DNA of 64,000 nucleotides from Parapristionchus giblindavisi (lineage: Eukaryota; Nematoda; Chromadorea; Rhabditida; Diplogasteridae). The position numbers and the translations under genes were made by a program. Under the pieces are notes generated by a model that did not search any database, was not told the origin of the DNA, and was given only the letters and a program-made list of their open reading frames with translations. The stretch is taken from NCBI GenBank assembly GCA_943737045.1, contig CALSFV010000217.1, positions 496,001 through 560,000 of the forward strand. The letters run 5' to 3'. The stretch's first letter is position 1. Every line of letters starts with the position of its first letter. This document shows, one piece after another, positions 1 through 10,034 of this stretch.

Positions 1-132
1 CAAATTATTCAGAATTTTTTGCTCTTTCGTTTGGTATATGACACGCTGGGTTTCGCTGAAAATTTTCCATGTCAGGAATTGTTTTGTTCTTATCAGAGTG
101 ATGGTTACTTTTGTACTTAGGGCATTGTAGAA
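1..132 (+). repeat. Partial L unit at window edge (A half)
   Basis: The sequence starts with 'caaattattcag', which is the end of a B half running into an A half. The window therefore begins inside an L unit. It carries the 'ttttccatg' variant also seen in L units at 2412, 3711, 4521, 5331, 6630, 13303 and 13960. Confidence 0.9.
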
Positions 133-160
133 TCAACAAAAGATTACAGCTTGACATGAA

Positions 161-180
161 CTGAAGTGTACATTATTCAG
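161..180. repeat. Short inverted repeat near the unit junction (CTGAA / TTCAG)
   Basis: CTGAA (161-165) and TTCAG (176-180) flank a 10-base segment containing the palindrome TGTACA. It lies at the start of the A or B half in almost every unit. A few units change it, for example 'gtgcatt' L units and 'gtgttcatt' at about 17243 and 35759. Confidence 0.55.
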
Positions 181-206
181 AATTTTTTGCTCTTTCTCGT
201 GGTATA

Positions 207-242
207 TGACACGATAAGTTTCGCTAAAATATTGACGTGTCA
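207..242. repeat. Inverted repeat in the B half (TGACACG / CGTGTCA)
   Basis: Perfect 7-bp arms at 207-213 and 236-242 with a 22-bp spacer. It is present in nearly every L unit. The A half keeps a degenerate form (TGACACG...CATGTCA, one mismatch), which suggests a dyad older than the split of the two halves. Confidence 0.7.
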
Positions 243-269
243 CGAATTCTTTAATGCCAAAAATGCATG

Positions 270-317
270 GTTCAATGTTGTTAATTCGGCTGGAGCGGCC
301 GTTGTTCAACATGGAAC
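270..317. repeat. Imperfect hairpin in the B half
   Basis: GTTCAATGTTG (270-280) is the reverse complement of CAACATGGAAC (307-317) apart from one mismatch in 11. The 26-base loop contains a small CGGC/GCCG pair around CGGCCG (296-301). It repeats in every complete L unit. It could form a hairpin in single-stranded DNA or RNA; that is inference. Confidence 0.65.
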
Positions 318-387
318 GTTGCAAATTATTCAGAATTTTTTGCTCTTTCGTTTGGTGTATGACACGCTGGGTTTCGCTGAAAATTTT

Positions 388-480
388 TCATGTCAGGAAT
401 TGTTTTGTTCTTATCAGAGTGATGGTTACTTTTGTACTTAGGGCATTGTAGAATCAACAAAAGATTACAGCTTGACATGA
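388..480. repeat. Inverted repeat in the A half (TCATGTCA / TGACATGA)
   Basis: Perfect 8-bp arms at 388-395 and 473-480. The arms reach 9 bp (TTCATGTCA / TGACATGAA) in units followed by 'aactgaag' rather than 'atctgaag'. It recurs in nearly every S and L unit and shares its core TGACA with the B-half dyad. Confidence 0.65.
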
Positions 481-3053
481 TCTGAAGTGTACATTATTCA
501 GAATTTTTTGCTCTTTCTCGTGGTATATGACACGATAAGTTTCGCTAAAATATTGACGTGTCACGAATTCTTTAATGCCAAAAATGCATGGTTCAATGTT
601 GTTAATTCGGCTGGAGCGGCCGTTGTTCAACATGGAACGTTGCAAATTATTCAGAATTTTTTGCTCTTTCGTTTGGTATATGACACGCTGGGTTTCGCTG
701 AAAATTTTTCATGTCAGGAATTGTTTTGTTCTTATCAGAGTGATGGTTACTTTTGTACTTAGGGCATTGTAGAATCAACAAAAGATTACAGCTTGACATG
801 ATCTGAAGTGTACATTATTCAGAATTTTTTTGCTCTTTCTCGTGGTATATGACACGATAAGTTTCGCTAAAATATTGACGTGTCACGAATTCTTTAATGC
901 CAAAAATGCATGGTTCAATGTTGTTAATTCGGCTGGAGCGGCCGTTGTTCAACATGGAACGTTGCAAATTATTCAGAATTTTTTGCTCTTTCGTTTGGTA
1001 TATGACACGCTGGGTTTCGCTGAAAATTTTTCATGTCAGGAATTGTTTTGTTCTTATCAGAGTGATGGTTACTTTTGTACTTAGGGCATTGTAGAATCAA
1101 CAAAAGATTACAGCTTGACATGAACTGAAGTGTACATTATTCAGATTTTTTTGCTCTTTCGTTTGGTGTATGAAACGCTGGATTTCGCTGAAAATTTTTC
1201 ATGTTAGGAATTGTTTTGTTCTTATCAGAGTGATGGTTACTTTTGTACTTAGAGCAATTGTAGAATCAACAAAAGATTACAGCTTGACATGAACTGAAGT
1301 GTACATTATTCAGAATTTTTTGCTCTTTCGTTTGGTGTATGACACGCTGGGTTTCGCTGAAAATTTTTCATGTCAGGAATTGTTTTGTTCTTATCAGAGT
1401 GATGGTTACTTTTGTACTTAGGGCATTGTAGAATCAACAAAAGATTACAGCTTGACATGATCTGAAGTGTACATTATTCAGAATTTTTTGCTCTTTCTCG
1501 TGGTATATGACACGATAAGTTTCGCTAAAATATTGACGTGTCACGAATTCTTTAATGCCAAAAATGCATGGTTCAATGTTGTTAATTCGGCTGGAGCGGC
1601 CGTTGTTCAACATGGAACGTTGCAAATTATTCAGAATTTTTTGCTCTTTCGTTTGGTATATGACACGCTGGGTTTCGCTGAAAATTTTTCATGTTAGGAA
1701 TTGTTTTGTTCTTATCAGAGTGATGGTTACTTTTGTACTTAGGGCATTGTAGAATCAACAAAAGATTACAGCTTGACATGAACTGAAGTGTACATTATTC
1801 AGAATTTTTTGCTCTTTCGTTTGGTATATGACACGCTGGGTTTCGCTGAAAGTTTTTCATGTCAGGAATTGTTTTGTTCTTATCAGAGTGATGGTTACTT
1901 TTGTACTTAAGGCATTGTAGAATCAACAAAAGATTACAGCTTGACATGAACTGAAGTGTACATTATTCAGAATTTTTTGCTCTTTCTCGTGGTATATGAC
2001 ACGATAAGTTTCGCTAAAATATTGACGTGTCACGAATTCTTTAATGCCAAAAATGCATGGTTCAATGTTGTTAATTCGGCTGGAGCGGCCGTTGTTCAAC
2101 ATGGAACGTTGCAAATTATTCAGAATTTTTTGCTCTTTCGTTTGGTATATGACACGCTGGGTTTCGCTGAAAATTTTTCATGTTAGGAATTGTTTTGTTC
2201 TTATCAGAGTGATGGTTACTTTTGTACTTAGTGCATTGTAGAATCAACAAAAGATTACAGCTTGACATGAACTGAAGTGTACATTATTCAGAATTGTTTG
2301 CTCTTTCGTTTGGTATATGACACGCTGGGTTTCGCTGAAAGTTTTTCATGTCAGGAATTGTTTTGTTCTTATCAGAGTGATGGTTACTTTTGTACTTAAG
2401 GCATTGTAGAATCAACAAAAGATTACAGCTTGACATGAACTGAAGTGTACATTATTCAGAATTTTTTGCTCTTTCTCGTGGTATATGACACGATAAGTTT
2501 CGCTAAAATATTGACGTGTCACGAATTCTTTAATGCCAAAAATGCATGGTTCAATGTTGTTAATTCGGCTGGAGCGGCCGTTGTTCAACATGGAACGTTG
2601 CAAATTATTCAGAATTTTTTGCTCTTTCGTTTGGTATATGACACGCTGGGTTTCGCTGAAAATTTTCCATGTCAGGAATTGTTTTGTTCTTATCAGAGTG
2701 ATGGTTACTTTTGTACTTAGAGCATTGTAGAATCAACAAAAGATTACAGCTTGACATGAACTGAAGTGTACATTATTCAGAATTTTTTGCTCTTTCTCGT
2801 GGTATATGACACGATAAGTTTCGCTAAAATATTGACGTGTCACGAATTCTTTAATGCCAAAAATGCATGGTTCAATGTTGTTAATTCGGCTGGAGCGGCC
2901 GTTGTTCAACATGGAACGTTGCAAATTATTCAGAATTTTTTGCTCTTTCGTTTGGTGTATGACACGCTGGGTTTCGCTGAAAATTTTTCATGTCAGGAAT
3001 TGTTTTGTTCTTATCAGAGTGATGGTTACTTTTGTACTTAGGGCATTGTAGAA

Positions 3054-3221
3054 TCAACAAAAGATTACAGCTTGACATGAACTGAAGTGTACATTATTCA
3101 GAATTTTTTGCTCTTTCGTTTGGTGTATGACACGCTGGGTTTCGCTGAAAATTTTTCATGTCAGGAATTGTTTTGTTCTTATCAGAGTGATGGTTACTTT
3201 TGTACTTAGGGCATTGTAGAA
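3054..3221 (+). repeat. Representative S unit (168 bp)
   Basis: This is a consensus-type short unit between L units at 2733 and 3222. It is the A half alone: a T6 tract, 'cgtttggtgtatgacacg', an A4T5 tract about 44 bp after the T6 tract, then the shared 3' 100 bases. GC is about 35%. It has no methionine-initiated ORF of useful length. The 168-bp length is near one nucleosome plus linker, as in many satellites; that link is general knowledge and was not tested here. Confidence 0.95.
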
Positions 3222-3710
3222 TCAACAAAAGATTACAGCTTGACATGATCTGAAGTGTACATTATTCAGAATTTTTTGCTCTTTCTCGTGGTATATGACA
3301 CGATAAGTTTCGCTAAAATATTGACGTGTCACGAATTCTTTAATGCCAAAAATGCATGGTTCAATGTTGTTAATTCGGCTGGAGCGGCCGTTGTTCAACA
3401 TGGAACGTTGCAAATTATTCAGAATTTTTTGCTCTTTCGTTTGGTATATGACACGCTGGGTTTCGCTGAAAATTTTTCATGTCAGGAATTGTTTTGTTCT
3501 TATCAGAGTGATGGTTACTTTTGTACTTAGGGCATTGTAGAATCAACAAAAGATTACAGCTTGACATGAACTGAAGTGTACATTATTCAGAATTTTTTGC
3601 TCTTTCGTTTGGTGTATGACACGCTGGGTTTCGCTGAAAATTTTTCATGTCAGGAATTGTTGTGTTCTTATCAGAGTGATGGTCACTTTTGTACTTAGGG
3701 CATTGTAGAA

Positions 3711-5330
3711 TCAACAAAAGATTACAGCTTGACATGAACTGAAGTGTACATTATTCAGAATTTTTTGCTCTTTCTCGTGGTATATGACACGATAAGTTTC
3801 GCTAAAATATTGACGTGTCACGAATTCTTTAATGCCAAAAATGCATGGTTCAATGTTGTTAATTCGGCTGGAGCGGCCGTTGTTCAACATGGAACGTTGC
3901 AAATTATTCAGAATTTTTTGCTCTTTCGTTTGGTATATGACACGCTGGGTTTCGCTGAAAATTTTCCATGTCAGGAATTGTTTTGTTCTTATCAGAGTGA
4001 TGGTTACTTTTGTACTTAGGGCATTGTAGAATCAACAAAAGATTACAGCTTGACATGAACTGAAGTGTACATTATTCAGAATTTTTTGCTCTTTCTCGTG
4101 GTATATGACACGATAAGTTTCGCTAAAATATTGACGTGTCACGAATTCTTTAATGCCAAAAATGCATGGTTCAATGTTGTTATTTCGGCTGGAGCGGCCG
4201 TTGTTCAACATGGAACGTTGCAAATTATTCAGAATTTTTTGCTCTTTCGTTTGGTATATGACACGCTGGGTTTCGCTGAAAATTTTTCATGTTAGGAATT
4301 GTTTTGTTCTTATCAGAGTGATGGTTACTTTTGTACTTAGTGCATTGTAGAATCAACAAAAGATTACAGCTTGACATGAACTGAAGTGTACATTATTCAG
4401 AATTGTTTGCTCTTTCGTTTGGTATATGACACGCTGGGTTTCGCTGAAAGTTTTTCATGTCAGGAATTGTTTTGTTCTTATCAGAGTGATGGTTACTTTT
4501 GTACTTAAGGCATTGTAGAATCAACAAAAGATTACAGCTTGACATGAACTGAAGTGTACATTATTCAGAATTTTTTCCTATTTCTCGTGGTATATGACAC
4601 GATAAGTTTCGCTAAAATATTGACGTGTCACGAATTCTTTAATGCCAAAAATGCATGGTTCAATGTTGTTAATTCGGCTGGAGCGGCCGTTGTTCAACAT
4701 GGAACGTTGCAAATTATTCAGAATTTTTTGCTCTTTCGTTTGGTATATGACACGCTGGGTTTCGCTGAAAATTTTCCATGTCAGGAATTGTTTTGTTCTT
4801 ATCAGAGTGATGGTTACTTTTGTACTTAGGGCATTGTAGAATCAACAAAAGATTACAGCTTGACATGAACTGAAGTGTACATTATTCAGAATTTTTTGCT
4901 CTTTCTCGTGGTATATGACACGATAAGTTTCGCTAAAATATTGACGTGTCACGAATTCTTTAATGCCAAAAATGCATGGTTCAATGTTGTTATTTCGGCT
5001 GGAGCGGCCGTTGTTCAACATGGAACGTTGCAAATTATTCAGAATTTTTTGCTCTTTCGTTTGGTATATGACACGCTGGGTTTCGCTGAAAATTTTTCAT
5101 GTTAGGAATTGTTTTGTTCTTATCAGAGTGATGGTTACTTTTGTACTTAGTGCATTGTAGAATCAACAAAAGATTACAGCTTGACATGAACTGAAGTGTA
5201 CATTATTCAGAATTGTTTGCTCTTTCGTTTGGTATATGACACGCTGGGTTTCGCTGAAAGTTTTTCATGTCAGGAATTGTTTTGTTCTTATCAGAGTGAT
5301 GGTTACTTTTGTACTTAAGGCATTGTAGAA
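3711..5330 (+). repeat. 810-bp HOR (L-L-S), two copies
   Basis: Copies are 3711-4520 and 4521-5330. Each is an L with 'ttttccatg', an L with 'gttatttcgg' (4182, 4992) and 'catgttagg', then the 'gaaagtttttc' S subfamily. Diagnostic variants recur at an offset of exactly 810. Copy 2 differs by 'ttttttcctatttc' in its first L. Confidence 0.92.
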
Positions 5331-8300
5331 TCAACAAAAGATTACAGCTTGACATGAACTGAAGTGTACATTATTCAGAATTTTTTGCTCTTTCTCGTGG
5401 TATATGACACGATAAGTTTCGCTAAAATATTGACGTGTCACGAATTCTTTAATGCCAAAAATGCATGGTTCAATGTTGTTAATTCGGCTGGAGCGGCCGT
5501 TGTTCAACATGGAACGTTGCAAATTATTCAGAATTTTTTGCTCTTTCGTTTGGTATATGACACGCTGGGTTTCGCTGAAAATTTTCCATGTCAGGAATTG
5601 TTTTGTTCTTATCAGAGTGATGGTTACTTTTGTACTTAGTGCATTGTAGAATCAACAAAAGATTACAGCTTGACATGAACTGAAGTGTACATTATTCAGA
5701 ATTGTTTGCTCTTTCGTTTGGTATATGACACGCTGGGTTTCGCTGAAAGTTTTTCATGTCAGGAATTGTTTTGTTCTTATCAGAGTGATGGTTACTTTTG
5801 TACTTAAGGCATTGTAGAATCAACAAAAGATTACAGCTTGACATGAACTGAAGTGTACATTATTCAGAATTTTTTGCTCTTTCTCGTGGTATATGACACG
5901 ATAAGTTTCGCTAAAATATTGACGTGTCACGAATTCTTTAATGCCAAAAATGCATGGTTCAATGTTGTTAATTCGGCTGGAGCGGCCGTTGTTCAACATG
6001 GAACGTTGCAAATTATTCAGAATTTTTTGCTCTTTCGTTTGGTATATGACACGCTGGGTTTCGCTGAAAATTTTTCATGTCAGGAATTGTTTTGTTCTTA
6101 TCAGAGTGATGGTTACTTTTGTACTTAGGGCATTGTAGAATCAACAAAAGATTACAGCTTGACATGATCTGAAGTGTACATTATTCAGAATTTTTTTGCT
6201 CTTTCTCGTGGTATATGACACGATAAGTTTCGCTAAAATATTGACGTGTCACGAATTCTTTAATGCCAAAAATGCATGGTTCAATGTTGTTAATTCGGCT
6301 GGAGCGGCCGTTGTTCAACATGGAACGTTGCAAATTATTCAGAATTATTGCTCTTTCGTTTGGTATATGACACGCTGGGTTTCGCTGAAAATTTTTCATG
6401 TTAGGAATTGTTTTGTTCTTATCAGAGTGATGGTTACTTTTGTACTTAGTGCATTGTAGAATCAACAAAAGATTACAGCTTGACATGAACTGAAGTGTAC
6501 ATTATTCAGAATTGTTTGCTCTTTCGTTTGGTATATGACACGCTGGGTTTCGCTGAAAGTTTTTCATGTCAGGAATTGTTTTGTTCTTATCAGAGTGATG
6601 GTTACTTTTGTACTTAAGGCATTGTAGAATCAACAAAAGATTACAGCTTGACATGAACTGAAGTGTACATTATTCAGAATTTTTTGCTCTTTCTCGTGGT
6701 ATATGACACGATAAGTTTCGCTAAAATATTGACGTGTCACGAATTCTTTAATGCCAAAAATGCATGGTTCAATGTTGTTAATTCGGCTGGAGCGGCCGTT
6801 GTTCAACATGGAACGTTGCAAATTATTCAGAATTTTTTGCTCTTTCGTTTGGTATATGACACGCTGGGTTTCGCTGAAAATTTTCCATGTCAGGAATTGT
6901 TTTGTTCTTATCAGAGTGATGGTTACTTTTGTACTTAGAGCATTGTAGAATCAACAAAAGATTACAGCTTGACATGAACTGAAGTGTACATTATTCAGAA
7001 TTTTTTGCTCTTTCTCGTGGTATATGACACGATAAGTTTCGCTAAAATATTGACGTGTCACGAATTCTTTAATGCCAAAAATGCATGGTTCAATGTTGTT
7101 AATTCGGCTGGAGCGGCCGTTGTTCAACATGGAACGTTGCAAATTATTCAGAATTTTTTGCTCTTTCGTTTGGTGTATGACACGCTGGGTTTCGCTGAAA
7201 ATTTTTCATGTCAGGAATTGTTTTGTTCTTATCAGAGTGATGGTTACTTTTGTACTTAGGGCATTGTAGAATCAACAAAAGATTACAGCTTGACATGAAC
7301 TGAAGTGTACATTATTCAGAATTTTTTGCTCTTTCTCGTGGTATATGACACGATAAGTTTCGCTAAAATATTGACGTGTCACGAATTCTTTAATGCCAAA
7401 AATGCATGGTTCAATGTTGTTAATTCGGCTGGAGCGGCCGTTGTTCAACATGGAACGTTGCAAATTATTCAGAATTTTTTGCTCTTTCGTTTGGTGTATG
7501 ACACGCTGGGTTTCGCTGAAAATTTTTCATGTCAGGAATTGTTTTGTTCTTATCAGAGTGATGGTTACTTTTGTACTTAGGGCATTGTAGAATCAACAAA
7601 AGATTACAGCTTGACATGAACTGAAGTGTACATTATTCAGAATTTTTTGCTCTTTCGTTTGGTGTATGACACGCTGGGTTTCGCTGAAAATTTTTCATGT
7701 CAGGAATTGTTTTGTTCTTATCAGAGTGATGGTTACTTTTGTACTTAGGGCATTGTAGAATCAACAAAAGATTACAGCTTGACATGATCTGAAGTGTACA
7801 TTATTCAGAATTTTTTGCTCTTTCTCGTGGTATATGACACGATAAGTTTCGCTAAAATATTGACGTGTCACGAATTCTTTAATGCCAAAAATGCATGGTT
7901 CAATGTTGTTAATTCGGCTGGAGCGGCCGTTGTTCAACATGGAACGTTGCAAATTATTCAGAATTTTTTGCTCTTTCGTTTGGTATATGACACGCTGGGT
8001 TTCGCTGAAAATTTTTCATGTCAGGAATTGTTTTGTTCTTATCAGAGTGATGGTTACTTTTGTACTTAGGGCATTGTAGAATCAACAAAAGATTACAGCT
8101 TGACATGAACTGAAGTGTACATTATTCAGAATTTTTTGCTCTTTCTCGTGGTATATGACACGATAAGTTTCGCTAAAATATTGACGTGTCACGAATTCTT
8201 TAATGCCAAAAATGCATGGTTCAATGTTGTTAATTCGGCTGGAGCGGCCGTTGTTCAACATGGAACGTTGCAAATTATTCAGAATTATTGCTCTTTCGTT

Positions 8301-9058
8301 TGGTATATGACACGCTGGGTTTCGCTGAAAATTTTTCATGTCAGGAATTGTTTTGTTCTTATCAGAGTGATGGTTACTTTTGTACTTAGGGCATTGTAGA
8401 ATCAACAAAAGATTACAGCTTGACATGAACTGAAGTGTACATTATTCAGAATTTTTTGCTCTTTCGTTTGGTGTATGACACGCTGGGTTTCGCTGAAAAT
8501 TTTTCATGTCAGGAATTGTTTTGTTCTTATCAGAGTGATGGTTACTTTTGTACTTAGGGCATTGTAGAATCAACAAAAGATTACAGCTTGACATGAACTG
8601 AAGTGTACATTATTCAGAATTTTTTGCTCTTTCGTTTGGTGTATGACACGCTGGGTTTCGCTGAAAATTTTTCATGTCAGGAATTGTTTTGTTCTTATCA
8701 GAGTGATGGTTACTTTTGTACTTAGGGCATTGTAGAATCAACAAAAGATTACAGCTTGACATGAACTGAAGTGTACATTATTCAGAATTTTTTGCTCTTT
8801 CTCGTGGTATATGACACGATAAGTTTCGCTAAAATATTGGCGTGTCACGAATTCTTTAATGCCAAAAATGCATGGTTCAATGTTGTTAATTCGGCTGGAG
8901 CGGCCGTTGTTCAACATGGAACGTTGCAAATTATTCAGAATTTTTTGCTCTTTCGTTTGGTATATGACACGCTGGGTTTCGCTGAAAATATTTCATGTCA
9001 GGAATTGTTTTGTTCTTATCAGAGTGATGGTTACTTTTGTACTTAGGGCATTGTAGAA
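5331..9058 (+). repeat. L-rich irregular block
   Basis: L units start at 5331, 5820, 6141, 6630, 6951, 7272, 7761, 8082 and 8738. S units start at 5652, 6462, 7593, 8402 and 8570. Units 6141 and 8082 carry 'gaattattgctc', a one-base loss from the T6 tract region of the A half. In 6141 this is offset by a T7 tract in the B half. The order from 6141 onward resembles 1923-3221 (see findings). Confidence 0.9.
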
Positions 9059-10034
9059 TCAACAAAAGATTACAGCTTGACATGAACTGAAGTGTACATT
9101 ATTCAGAATTTTTTGCTCTTTCTCGTGGTATATGACACGATAAGTTTCGCTAAAATATTGACGTGTCACGAATTCTTTAATGCCAAAAATGCATGGTTCA
9201 ATGTTGTTAATTCGGCTGGAGCGGCCGTTGTTCAACATGGAACGTTGCAAATTATTCAGAATTATTGCTCTTTCGTTTGGTATATGACACGCTGGGTTTC
9301 GCTGAAAATTTTTCATGTCAGGAATTGTTTTGTTCTTATCAGAGTGATGGTTACTTTTGTACTTAGGGCATTGTAGAATCAACAAAAGATTACAGCTTGA
9401 CATGAACTGAAGTGTACATTATTCCGAATTGTTTGCTCTTTCGTTTGGTATATGACACGCTGGGTTTCGCTGAAAATTTTTCATGTCAGGAATTGTTTTG
9501 TTCTTATCAGAGTGATGGTTACTTTTGTACTTAGGGCATTGTAGAATCAACAAAAGATTACAGCTTGACATGAACTGAAGTGTACATTATTCAGAATTTT
9601 TTGCTCTTTCTCGTGGTATATGACACGATAAGTTTCGCTAAAATATTGACGTGTCACGAATTCTTTAATGCCAAAAATGCATGGTTCAATGTTGTTAATT
9701 CGGCTGGAGCGGCCGTTGTTCAACATGGAACGTTGCAAATTATTCAGAATTATTGCTCTTTCGTTTGGTATATGACACGCTGGGTTTCGCTGAAAATTTT
9801 TCATGTCAGGAATTGTTTTGTTCTTATCAGAGTGATGGTTACTTTTGTACTTAGGGCATTGTAGAATCAACAAAAGATTACAGCTTGACATGAACTGAAG
9901 TGTACATTATTCCGAATTGTTTGCTCTTTCGTTTGGTATATGACACGCTGGGTTTCGCTGAAAATTTTTCATGTCAGGAATTGTTTTGTTCTTATCAGAG
10001 TGATGGTTACTTTTGTACTTAGGGCATTGTAGAA
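9059..10034 (+). repeat. 488-bp HOR (L320 + S), two copies
   Basis: Copies are 9059-9546 and 9547-10034. Each is a 320-bp L ('gaattattgctc') plus an S with 'attattccgaattgtttgctc'-type changes (about 9420 and 9908). The variants match at an offset of 488. Confidence 0.9.

Larger units (their letters stand above)
133..453 (+). repeat. Representative L unit (321 bp; B half + A half)
   Basis: This is the first complete L unit. The B half is the 153 bp from 'attattcag' (172) to 'gttgcaa' (about 324). The A half follows from the second 'attattcag' at about 325. Over their first 82 bases the two halves match at about 67 positions, and weaker similarity continues (for example 'cttgacatgaac' against 'gttcaacatggaac'). 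L units contain GAATTC (244-249) and CGGCCG (296-301), both absent from the S consensus. The A half inside L usually reads 'ggtatatg', whereas stand-alone S units usually read 'ggtgtatg'. This particular unit is one of the exceptions, with 'ggtgtatg'. Confidence 0.95.
133..3710 (+). repeat. Irregular L/S block
   Basis: L units start at 133, 454, 775 (322 bp, T7 tract), 1434, 1923, 2412, 2733 and 3222. S units start at 1097 (169 bp, extra base in 'agagcaattg'), 1266, 1755, 2244, 3054 and 3543. S units 1755 and 2244 carry the linked variants 'gaaagtttttc' and 'acttaagg', and 2244 also has 'gaattgtttgctc'. This S subfamily returns at 4353, 5163, 5652 and 6462. Confidence 0.9.

Noticed and set aside
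268..277. RNA polymerase III B-box-like sequence ('ggttcaatg') in L units
   Set aside because: It fits the B-box core only partly. No A box is found at a suitable distance upstream, and no tRNA fold is seen.
133..324. A recurring 63-codon minus-strand ORF, extended to 101 or 114 codons in some units
   Set aside because: It is the antisense of the same repeat. The long form appears only where the one-base loss 'gaattattgctc' joins two frames by chance (8082, 9059, 9547, 10035 and others; 101 codons at 6141).
166..441. A recurring 91-codon plus-strand ORF in L units, with 65-codon relatives in another frame
   Set aside because: It is a by-product of a repeat whose lengths are multiples of three. 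Some L units break it with 'catgttagg' (TAG), 'tttttga' (TGA) or 'gtttaac' (TAA), with no sign of selection to keep it open. No protein family is recognised.
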